Assembly (NCBI GenBank): GCA_035347995.1 | Contig: DAOPQD010000098.1 | Coordinates: 1 to 10,985, forward strand | Direction of reading: 5' to 3' | Length of the DNA stretch: 10,985 bases | Origin: JAAZNO01 sp012798275 | Lineage (GTDB): Bacteria; Chloroflexota; Anaerolineae; B4-G1; SLSP01 | Notes under the pieces: model-generated | The model's database searches: none | Told to the model about the DNA's origin: nothing | Seen by the model: the letters and a program-made list of their open reading frames with translations, nothing else | Translations under genes and position numbers: made by a program | In this document: positions 1-5,960 of the stretch, piece by piece | Position numbering within the stretch: position 1 is the stretch's first letter | How the letters are laid out: each line of letters opens with the position of its first letter

Positions 1-140
1 CCCCGCGCAGCGCGGGGGGAAGGGGAACTTTTTTTGTGGGTTTTTGCAGGCGGGCTACGCCCGCCTGCAAAAACCCCTTATTTTTTCTCCCCTCCCCAAC
101 GGCGCAGGCGCCGTTGGGGAGGGGGCAGGGGGTGGGGCAC
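1..140. repeat. Cluster of three intergenic palindromes
   Basis: Three hairpins follow one another with almost no other sequence. Positions 1-17 form a 7-bp GC stem (CCCCGCG/CGCGGGG, loop CAG), possibly cut by the window edge. Positions 38-76 form an 18-bp perfect stem with loop TAC. Positions 89-124 form a 17-bp perfect stem with a two-base loop AG (core CAACGGCGC/GCGCCGTTG flanked by C-runs and G-runs). T-runs lie at 29-35 and 81-86, and a G-rich stretch follows at 115-137. No reading frame here looks coding. The series resembles clustered extragenic palindromic repeats; whether they recur elsewhere in the genome cannot be seen from here. Confidence 0.7.
38..86 (+). terminator. Probable rho-independent terminator reading rightward
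   Basis: A perfect 18-bp stem (38-55 with 59-76, loop TAC) is followed by CTTA and six T residues at 81-86. On the plus strand this is the form of an intrinsic terminator and would end a gene lying left of the window. On the minus strand the tail would be A-rich, so it should not terminate transcripts leaving xseA. It belongs to a cluster of palindromes, so a purely repetitive origin is also possible. Confidence 0.5.
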
Positions 141-181
141 AAGCCCGAACCGGTGAGCCGTCGCCGTCGCTGCTCACGACT

Positions 182-238
182 CACATTTTCATTCTTGGAT
201 GATGTGCGCCAGCACATGGCATCTCCTTCGAAAATAGA
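182..238 (-). repeat. Dispersed intergenic repeat, copy A
   Basis: Read on the minus strand, these 57 bp match copy B at 10859-10915 at 53 of 57 positions, and all four differences are transitions. The core is a perfect hairpin, ATGTGC-GCCA-GCACAT on the plus strand (202-217). The minus strand contains AAGGAG five bases before an ATG at 217-215, and that ATG lies inside the hairpin arm. A promoter-like pair sits just upstream on the same strand: CTGACT (259-254) and TATTTT (236-231) with a 17-base spacer. Similarity to the copy at about 8013-8060 continues beyond the core, through 148-181. The element lies downstream of xseA and points the same way. Confidence 0.85.
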
Positions 239-240
239 GA

Positions 241-323
241 TCAGCGGGTCAGCAGTCAGCGAATCAGCTTCTAACCCGTGAAATCCGTGGCCATCTGTGA
301 GCCATTTCCCGCGCGCCCGGCCC
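241..323. repeat. Simple-repeat filler downstream of xseA
   Basis: Positions 241-268 are built from short CAGC-type units (GTCAGC, AGTCAGC, GAATCAGC; on the minus strand GCTGA repeated four times at 7-8 base spacing). A stretch containing CCGTGAAATCCGTGGCCATC follows at 277-296. The same CAGC/CAGTC style reappears at the start of the DUF2723 gene (8124-8150). No gene is seen, and no xseB-like frame follows xseA here. Confidence 0.5.
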
Positions 324-1553
324 CTACGCCGCCGCATGGACCTCGGCGGCAATCTCCCCGTCCTGCACTTCCACACGCAGCAGCATCCCCGGCGCCATCT
401 GCTGCACCGAGGTGATGATCTCCCCGCTGACGCCATGTCGCACAATCGCGTAGCCGCGCCGCAACACCGCATGGGGATTGAGCGCCTCCAGACGGGCGAC
501 AAGCCCTGTCACCCGCTGCTCCGACAGACGCCGCCGGGACAACCACGCACGCTCAAGGCGCGCCCCCAGCTCGTCCACCCGCTGCCGGGAATTCGCCAGA
601 CGCACCCCCGGTGCAAGATGCGTCAACGTGTGCGTCAGGCGTTCCAAAGCCCGCTCGCGTTCCGCCAACGCCGCCTGGAAGCCCCGCTCCAGCCGCCAAA
701 CCTGCTGCGCCAATCGCGCGGCGAGCTCTTCGCGATCGGGCGTCGCCAGTTCCGCCGCAGCCGACGGCGTAGGAGCGCGCACATCGGCGGCAAAATCCGC
801 CAGCGAAAAATCCGTCTCATGCCCCACGCCGCTGATGACCGGAATCCGCGAGGCGGCCACCGCCCGCGCGACACGTTCATCATTGAACGCCCACAGGTCC
901 TCCAGCGAACCGCCCCCGCGCACCAGCAAGATCACATCCACATCCTCGCGCGCATTGAGCGCCGACAGCGCGGCGACGATCTGCGCGGGCGCCGCCTCTC
1001 CCTGCACCGCGGTCGGGGCCAGCAACACCCGCGCCAGGGGATAACGACGGCGCAGGATGTTCAGCACGTCGCGGAAAGCGGCCGCCATCGGCGAGGTGAC
1101 CACGCCGATGCAGCGCGGATACGGCGGCGCGGCCCGCTTGCGCGCTACATCGAACAGCCCTTCCGCTTCCAGCCGCGCCTTGAGCCGTTCGTATTCCTGA
1201 TACAACGATCCCTGGCCGGCCGGCTGCAAAAAATCCACATAGAGCTGATAGCGTCCGCCGGCCTCATACACCCCCAGATGGCCATGCGCCACAATCTGAT
1301 CTCCGGCGCGCGGCAGCAGGAATAGAGCCTGCGCCTGTGTGCGCCAGATCACACACGCCAGCTGCGCCCCGGCATCTTTGAGGGTGAAATACACGTGTCC
1401 CGACGCCGGCCGGGAGAAATTGCTCACCTCGCCAGCAACCCAGACGCTTTGCAGCACGGCATCCTGCTCCAGCAACGAGCGAATGCGCCCGGTGATTTCG
1501 CTGACCGAAAAGGGATTTTCTGGCCCACCAAACAGCCCCAGTTGATTCCACAT
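324..1553 (-). CDS. xseA: Exodeoxyribonuclease VII large subunit
   Basis: XseA is the catalytic subunit of exonuclease VII, which degrades single-stranded DNA from both ends into short acid-soluble oligonucleotides in the cytoplasm. The 409 residues show an N-terminal OB-fold region (about 14-110, with VWVAGEVSNF and GHVYFTLKD), then the family signatures CIGVVTSP (148-155), VRGGGSLEDLWAFNDE (211-226), GVGHETDF (242-249) and RAPTPSAAAELATP (259-272), a long charged helical region (about 275-355) and the C-terminal LNPHAVLRRGYAIV (358-371). The frame is open a further 66 codons upstream, but the family N-terminus begins near this ATG and GAGGG precedes it; a start at 1583 is a weaker alternative. 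The length is normal. No xseB is found directly downstream, where it often lies. The usual GAA in the TSP..GAA signature reads AAA here. Confidence 0.95.
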   Translation of the reverse strand: MWNQLGLFGGPENPFSVSEITGRIRSLLEQDAVLQSVWVAGEVSNFSRPASGHVYFTLKDAGAQLACVIWRTQAQALFLLPRAGDQIVAHGHLGVYEAGGRYQLYVDFLQPAGQGSLYQEYERLKARLEAEGLFDVARKRAAPPYPRCIGVVTSPMAAAFRDVLNILRRRYPLARVLLAPTAVQGEAAPAQIVAALSALNAREDVDVILLVRGGGSLEDLWAFNDERVARAVAASRIPVISGVGHETDFSLADFAADVRAPTPSAAAELATPDREELAARLAQQVWRLERGFQAALAERERALERLTHTLTHLAPGVRLANSRQRVDELGARLERAWLSRRRLSEQRVTGLVARLEALNPHAVLRRGYAIVRHGVSGEIITSVQQMAPGMLLRVEVQDGEIAAEVHAAA

Positions 1554-1564
1554 CGCGCCCTCGC

Positions 1565-1610
1565 TACAATCGTGTGTCCCCATGCACGCCTGAACGTGCG
1601 CACGATTGTA
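1565..1610. promoter_or_regulatory. Inverted repeat upstream of xseA
   Basis: Two perfect 10-bp arms, TACAATCGTG (1565-1574) and CACGATTGTA (1601-1610), enclose 26 bases that contain a second 5-bp stem (GCACG 1584-1588 with CGTGC 1595-1599). The structure begins 11 bases upstream of the xseA start in the divergent gap. On the minus strand the distal arm contains TACAAT, a possible -10 box, though no good -35 box accompanies it. An operator or a leader hairpin are both possible. Confidence 0.4.
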
Positions 1611-1772
1611 CGTCAAAACCGTCAACTTTGCCAGCACCCTTCCTTTATTGCGCAGATGGTGTACAATGGGAGGCAGGGCAGCCATTCCAAGGCCGGGCAG
1701 TGCCACAACAAAGCTCTGCCCCGGAACACCGGCTTTGACGTCGATATTCAAAACGTGCTATCAACACCAAGA

Positions 1773-1794
1773 AGTCAGAACAAGGAGTCAGAAC
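1773..1794 (+). promoter_or_regulatory. Duplicated ribosome-binding-site spacer
   Basis: AGTCAGAAC occurs twice, at 1773-1781 and 1786-1794, with a period of 13 bases. AAGGAG (1782-1787) bridges the two copies and sits seven bases before the ATG at 1795. This good Shine-Dalgarno match fixes the start of the small acidic protein. Confidence 0.6.
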
Positions 1795-2142
1795 ATGGAA
1801 GAACAAATGCTGGAACAATTCCTGGGAATCGTGCGCGATGGCGCTTTTGAAATGCTGTGGCCCGATTATGCCCCGGCCGGCGCGGTACGGCTCACCACCG
1901 TCCAGATGGGCAAAGGACGCGCCCCGGAAAGCGCGGAGCTCGATCTGAGCAAGCTCGAAGGGCAGGCAATCATGATCGCGGGCTACGACGACGGCGACTG
2001 GATCTACGAGGCGCAGGTCGTGGATCAGGCGGGACCGATCCTGACCATGGTCGTTGACGCTCTGTTTGGCGAAGAGGACGAATTCGACATGGAGTCCGAC
2101 GACGAGGAGTTCGAGGACGACTTCAGGGTTGACGCCGCCTGA
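1795..2142 (+). CDS. Small acidic-tailed hypothetical protein
   Basis: I do not recognise this 115-residue protein by family name. The N-terminus (1-25) looks helical. The middle (about 28-90) alternates hydrophobic and polar residues as in a small beta-barrel, with the striking segment LEGQAIMIAGYDDGDWIYEA (54-73) and then VVDQAGPILTMVVDALF. The C-terminus is a strongly acidic tail: 13 of residues 93-110 are D or E, including FEDDF. Such tails occur in DNA mimics and in partner-binding tails such as that of single-stranded-DNA-binding protein, but that is only an analogy. AAGGAG seven bases upstream supports this ATG over the longer upstream frame. It is divergent from xseA, with its own terminator close behind, so it is probably a single-gene transcript. 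Confidence 0.75.
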   Translation: MEEQMLEQFLGIVRDGAFEMLWPDYAPAGAVRLTTVQMGKGRAPESAELDLSKLEGQAIMIAGYDDGDWIYEAQVVDQAGPILTMVVDALFGEEDEFDMESDDEEFEDDFRVDAA

Positions 2143-2172
2143 CGGCTGCGGCCATTCCTGCCGTGACCTGCA

Positions 2173-2214
2173 AAGAAATCGCCTGCCACCCCGTCCGGCG
2201 GCAGGCGATTTCTT
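2173..2214 (+). terminator. Intrinsic terminator of the small acidic protein gene
   Basis: A perfect 15-bp stem pairs AAGAAATCGCCTGCC (2173-2187) with GGCAGGCGATTTCTT (2200-2214) around a 12-base loop. The 3' arm ends in T-rich sequence, giving a terminator form with the U-tract inside the stem. It starts about 30 bases after the stop codon. Only 29 bases separate it from the next ATG, leaving almost no room for a separate promoter there. Confidence 0.75.
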
Positions 2215-2243
2215 AAGACCTGAGCAGCCCCGGCCCTGACACC

Positions 2244-2567
2244 ATGGAACAGAGTCTCTCAGAAACCCAGCGCCGTGTGGCGGATTTTCTCGCCGCACAC
2301 GCCCTGGAAGCGCCCCTCATGGAGCGGCTGCTCGATCTCGTCTCCGAAGTAGGCGAACTGGCCAAAGCTGCCCTCGCGACGTCGGAGTATGGGCGCGCGC
2401 CCTTCACGGTCACCGCGGCGTGGTGCGAGGAACTCGGCGATGTGACCTTTGCGCTGCTCGGTGTCGCCGCCGCGAGCGACGTAGATCTGGCGACCGCGCT
2501 CGAGGACGCGCTGGAGAAGCTGGCTCGCCGGCTCGCCGCGACCGGCGACGCCGCCTCTGGACGTTGA
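2244..2567 (+). CDS. MazG-like nucleotide pyrophosphohydrolase
   Basis: This 107-residue protein has the layout of the all-alpha MazG/dUTPase-like NTP pyrophosphatase superfamily, whose members hydrolyse (d)NTPs to monophosphate and pyrophosphate with magnesium. The metal-binding ExxE motif is SEVGELAKA (E35, E38), and the matching ExxD is EELGDVTFALLGVA (E63, D66). One such domain is normal for the short MazG-like proteins. No clear Shine-Dalgarno precedes the ATG, and the previous gene's terminator ends only 29 bases earlier. The stop is 10 bases before the next start, with GAGGA overlapping the stop, so translation of the following nucleotidyltransferase is probably coupled. The substrate cannot be told from sequence. 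Confidence 0.8.
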   Translation: MEQSLSETQRRVADFLAAHALEAPLMERLLDLVSEVGELAKAALATSEYGRAPFTVTAAWCEELGDVTFALLGVAAASDVDLATALEDALEKLARRLAATGDAASGR

Positions 2568-2577
2568 GGACCACGCC

Positions 2578-5214
2578 ATGCAGGTCATTCTGACCCACGA
2601 GAACGCCGATTTTGACGCCATCGCCAGCCTGGCGGGAGCGCACAAGCTCTTCCCCGCCGCGCTGGCCGTGCTGCCGCGCCGCATCAACCGCAACGTCCAG
2701 GCGTTCCTCAGCCTGTATCGGGCAGAGCTCCCCTTCATCACCCCGCAGGAGCTGCCGCGCGGACGACGCATTCAGCGCGCCATTCTCGTGGACACGCAAG
2801 GCCTCACCTCCGTGCGCGGCATGGGACCCGACCTGCAAGAAGTGCTGGTAATGGATCATCACGCGCCGCCCGAGACGCTGCCCTCCGGCTGGACCTTCCG
2901 CGGCGAGCCGCTCGGCGCCAACACCACGTTGATGGTCGAAGCGCTCTCCGCCCGCCTCATCCCCATCAGCCGCATCGAGGCGACGCTCATGCTCGCTGGC
3001 ATCTATGAGGACACCGGCAACCTCACTTACGCCTCGAGCACCGCCCGCGACCTGCGCGCCGCCGCCTGGCTCCTCGATCACGGCGCCAGCCTCGACATCG
3101 CCAATCAATTCCTGCACCACCCGCTTACCGCCGAGCAGCACCTCCTTTACGAAGCGCTGCTCGCCCACATCGAAACCCTGCAGCTTGGCGGACACTCCAT
3201 CGTCCTCACCTGGGCGCAGGCGCAGGCCGGCCTCGACGAGGAGATCTCCACCCTGGCGCACAAGCTGCGCGACCTGCTCGAGCCCTCAGCGCTCTTCGTC
3301 CTGGTAGGGATAGATTCCCACACGCAACTGGTCGCCCGCAGCACCACTGATGACATCAACGTGGATGCCGTGGCCCAACACTTTGGGGGACGCGGCCACA
3401 GCCGCGCGGCGGCGGCCCTCCTGCGCGACCGCTCTGTGGAAGCGGTGCTGTCGGAACTGCGCGCCGTCCTGCCGCAATTCGTCCACCCGCGTCACACCGT
3501 CCAGGATTTGATGTCGTTCAGCGTGCGCACCGTCCATCCCAACGACCTCATCGAGGACGTGGCCCGGCGCATGGTCCAGACCGGGCATGAGGGCTTCCCC
3601 GTCGTGGATGACCAGGGCCGGGTAGTCGGATTGATCACCCGCAACGCCGTGGACCGCGCGCTGCAGCACAATTGGGGCACTCAACCCGTGGGCCGCATCA
3701 TGGACGCGGGCGAGGTGCAGGTAGCGCCGGAGGATTCGGCAGAGCGCGTGCGCGCGCTGATGATCGAAAAAGGCTGGGGGCAGATCCCCGTGGTGAAGCA
3801 GGGCCGCCTCATCGGCGTCGTCACCCGCACCGATCTCATCCGCCTCCCGCCTACCGGGCCCGAAACTGAACGCCAGGAGATCAGCCGGCGGATGGACAAG
3901 GCTTTCCCTGCCCCGCTGCTCGACCTCATTCGGCGCATCGGCGAAAAAGCCGCCGCGCGCGAAGAGCAGCTCTATTTTGTGGGCGGGATCGTGCGTGACC
4001 TGCTGCTGGAACAGCCCATTTTCGACGTAGACCTCGTGGTCGAGGGCAACGCCGTGACGTTGTGCCGCGAGCTCATCCAGGAATTTGGCGGCGAAATTCG
4101 CGCGCACAGCCGTTTTGGCACCGCCAAATGGCTGCTCGACCCGGCGGTCTGGCGTCGCGTGGCGCCCGAGCTGCCGGACGCGCAGCTGCAACAGCTCCCC
4201 GGCTTCATTGATTTCGTCACGGCGCGCACGGAATTCTACACCAGCCCCACCGCCCTGCCGACCGTCGCCTGGAGCTCAATCAAGCAGGATCTGCACCGGC
4301 GCGACTTCACCATCAACACACTGGCGATCCGCCTCAGCCCGGCGCACTGGGGGCAGCTGCTCGACTTCTACGGCGGGCGGGCCGACCTGGAAGCCGGCGT
4401 CATCCGCGTGCTCCACAGCCTCAGCTTTGTGGAAGACCCCACCCGCATCCTGCGCGCGGCCCGTTTCGAGGCGCGGCTGGGCTTTCACCTCGATCCGCGC
4501 AGCGAGGCGCTCATCGCCGAGGCGCTGCCCCTCCTCGACCGCGTGACCGGCGGGCGCATCCGCCACGAGCTGGAGCTGATCTTCAACGAGGCACGCCCGG
4601 AGGCGGCGCTCGACCGGCTCCAGACGCTCAAGGCGCTCCAGCAAATTGATCCCGCGTTGGCCAGCGACGGGCACGTGCACAGCATTTTCAGCCGGCTGCG
4701 GGAATCGCTCGACGCCAAATTCTGGAAGCTGGACGAAGACGACCTCGTGGCGCTCCACTGGACGCTCTTCCTGTACGGCGTCACGCCCGAGGCCCGCCGT
4801 CGCATCGCCGCGCGGTTGATGATGCCGCGACGCCTCACCGACGCCCTGCTGCAGCTCGACACGCTGCGGGAAGCGCTGCAGCAGCTTCCCACCCTCGACC
4901 AGCCGGGCGACATCGTGACGCTCCTGGAGTCGCTCACCTCGCCACTGCTCGCCGCCGGCTGGCTGTTGGCCGAAGATGCGAGCGTGAAAGACAAGATCCT
5001 CCGGTACTGGACGACATGGCGCCACGTGCAGCCGCTGCTCACCGGCGCTGACCTGAAAGCCCTGGGGTTCCCGCCCGGCCCCCTCTATCGGCGTATGCTG
5101 GAGACGCTCCGTTTCGCCCAGCTCAACGGCGAAATTGAAACCCGCGACGACGCGCTCGGCCTTGTCCGCGCACTCGCCGCGGAACACGCCGACGCCGGCC
5201 CCGACGCGACCTGA
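2578..5214 (+). CDS. DHH-DHHA1-CBS-CBS-tRNA nucleotidyltransferase/poly(A) polymerase fusion
   Basis: Four modules run through 878 residues. A DHH phosphoesterase domain shows THENADFDAIAS (6-17), ILVDTQ (69-74), MDHHAP (92-97) and GIYEDTGN (141-148). A DHHA1 domain follows with GGRGHSRAAAA (270-280). Two CBS domains lie at about 308-362 and 372-424, usual sites for adenine-nucleotide sensing. A class II nucleotidyltransferase head begins near 464: VGGIVRDLLL (468-477), catalytic D483 and D485 in FDVDLVVEG, RRDFTINTLAIR (574-585) and the nucleotide-selecting EDxxR motif EDPTRILRAARF (619-630), then a helical C-terminal part. The head adds nucleotides to RNA 3' ends: CCA, the terminal A, or poly(A). 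The DHH part suggests a nanoRNase or cyclic-dinucleotide phosphodiesterase activity. The same domain order is known in an A-adding enzyme of Aquifex, so A addition only is possible. GAGGA lies seven bases before the start. Confidence 0.93.
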   Translation: MQVILTHENADFDAIASLAGAHKLFPAALAVLPRRINRNVQAFLSLYRAELPFITPQELPRGRRIQRAILVDTQGLTSVRGMGPDLQEVLVMDHHAPPETLPSGWTFRGEPLGANTTLMVEALSARLIPISRIEATLMLAGIYEDTGNLTYASSTARDLRAAAWLLDHGASLDIANQFLHHPLTAEQHLLYEALLAHIETLQLGGHSIVLTWAQAQAGLDEEISTLAHKLRDLLEPSALFVLVGIDSHTQLVARSTTDDINVDAVAQHFGGRGHSRAAAALLRDRSVEAVLSELRAVLPQFVHPRHTVQDLMSFSVRTVHPNDLIEDVARRMVQTGHEGFPVVDDQGRVVGLITRNAVDRALQHNWGTQPVGRIMDAGEVQVAPEDSAERVRALMIEKGWGQIPVVKQGRLIGVVTRTDLIRLPPTGPETERQEISRRMDKAFPAPLLDLIRRIGEKAAAREEQLYFVGGIVRDLLLEQPIFDVDLVVEGNAVTLCRELIQEFGGEIRAHSRFGTAKWLLDPAVWRRVAPELPDAQLQQLPGFIDFVTARTEFYTSPTALPTVAWSSIKQDLHRRDFTINTLAIRLSPAHWGQLLDFYGGRADLEAGVIRVLHSLSFVEDPTRILRAARFEARLGFHLDPRSEALIAEALPLLDRVTGGRIRHELELIFNEARPEAALDRLQTLKALQQIDPALASDGHVHSIFSRLRESLDAKFWKLDEDDLVALHWTLFLYGVTPEARRRIAARLMMPRRLTDALLQLDTLREALQQLPTLDQPGDIVTLLESLTSPLLAAGWLLAEDASVKDKILRYWTTWRHVQPLLTGADLKALGFPPGPLYRRMLETLRFAQLNGEIETRDDALGLVRALAAEHADAGPDAT

Positions 5215-5258
5215 GGACCAACCCGGCCCATCCAAAAATCCACAAATCGAAGCAGCTT

Positions 5259-5900
5259 ATGCGACCTTTCTACCCTTCTTACCAGGCTTTAGCGTTGATG
5301 GATCAGCTCATGGAAGCGATCGGCAAACGGGTGCCGGGCTACCAGGGCCGCGTCGGCGCGTGTTGGTACTGGCGACTCCCTGGCGGTATCCTGGTCACCT
5401 TCGCGCTGAACTACAGCGTCACCGAGCAGCGCTGGGACATTCTGGAAGCCGAGGCCGCCACGCCGCGCGCCGGCATCTTCAACGCCGCGAGCTTCCCCTT
5501 CGCCGCCTACGGCACGCTCGTCACTTCCCCGCCGTTCATCCACGACCTGGACGGCGAGGCCGAATGGGCCAACCGGCTCTATTTTCAGACCGGGTACCTC
5601 ATCGAGGACGCCATCCGCTGGCTGAGTGTCCTCACCGCCGCGATCCTGGACCCGCAGGTACAGCCCCCGGCGTCTTTTCCGCAGCTCACCGCGCTGGAAT
5701 GCGAGCTCGTCCGCCATGCGCTGAACGCGCTCAACGGCCATTTCCAGATCAAGGCGCTCCACGCGGCCTTTGGCGATCGCATTTCACAACGGGAGCTCTC
5801 CCGGCTGGCGCAGCGCTGGGAAGACGCCCAGCTGCTCACCGAGGCGCCGCGCCGCATTACGGTGGCCCTGCGCGTCCTGGCCGAAACCTACGCGCCCTGA
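5259..5900 (+). CDS. Hypothetical protein with possible C-terminal winged helix
   Basis: I do not recognise this 213-residue protein. There is no signal peptide or membrane segment. The N-terminal 130 residues mix short strands and helices and are rich in aromatics (GACWYWRLPGGILVTFALNY at 33-52, then SFPFAAYGTLVTSPPFIHDL at 78-97). The C-terminal part (about 143-210) reads as three helices plus a turn, LTALECELVRHALNAL, IKALHAAFG and SQRELSRLAQRWEDAQLLTE, which would fit a winged-helix-like fold; this is a pattern judgement. The gene starts 44 bases after the nucleotidyltransferase and ends 60 bases before the transketolase relative, on the same strand, so co-transcription is likely. Shine-Dalgarno signals are weak. 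Codon style matches its neighbours. Confidence 0.75.
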   Translation: MRPFYPSYQALALMDQLMEAIGKRVPGYQGRVGACWYWRLPGGILVTFALNYSVTEQRWDILEAEAATPRAGIFNAASFPFAAYGTLVTSPPFIHDLDGEAEWANRLYFQTGYLIEDAIRWLSVLTAAILDPQVQPPASFPQLTALECELVRHALNALNGHFQIKALHAAFGDRISQRELSRLAQRWEDAQLLTEAPRRITVALRVLAETYAP

Positions 5901-5960
5901 GGCGCGCCATGCGGATGCTGAAAGCCTCACGCCAACTTACCATCAGTGGTTCAACGATCC

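Noticed and set aside
297..1325. Plus-strand open frame of 342 codons opposite xseA
   Set aside because: Its product is dominated by R, H, Q and P and mirrors the xseA codons on the other strand.
1639..1667. Promoter for the small acidic protein with TACAAT at 1662-1667
   Set aside because: The -10 box is good, but no acceptable -35 box is found at 16-18 bases, so it was not listed as a feature.
1554..1751. 66-residue N-terminal extension of xseA
   Set aside because: The extension shows no family similarity and would overlap the upstream regulatory region; family proteins begin near the ATG at 1553, which has GAGGG before it.
2410..5235. Several minus-strand frames of 185-319 codons opposite the nucleotidyltransferase fusion
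   Set aside because: All overlap an 878-codon gene with intact motifs in every domain; none shows a family signature.
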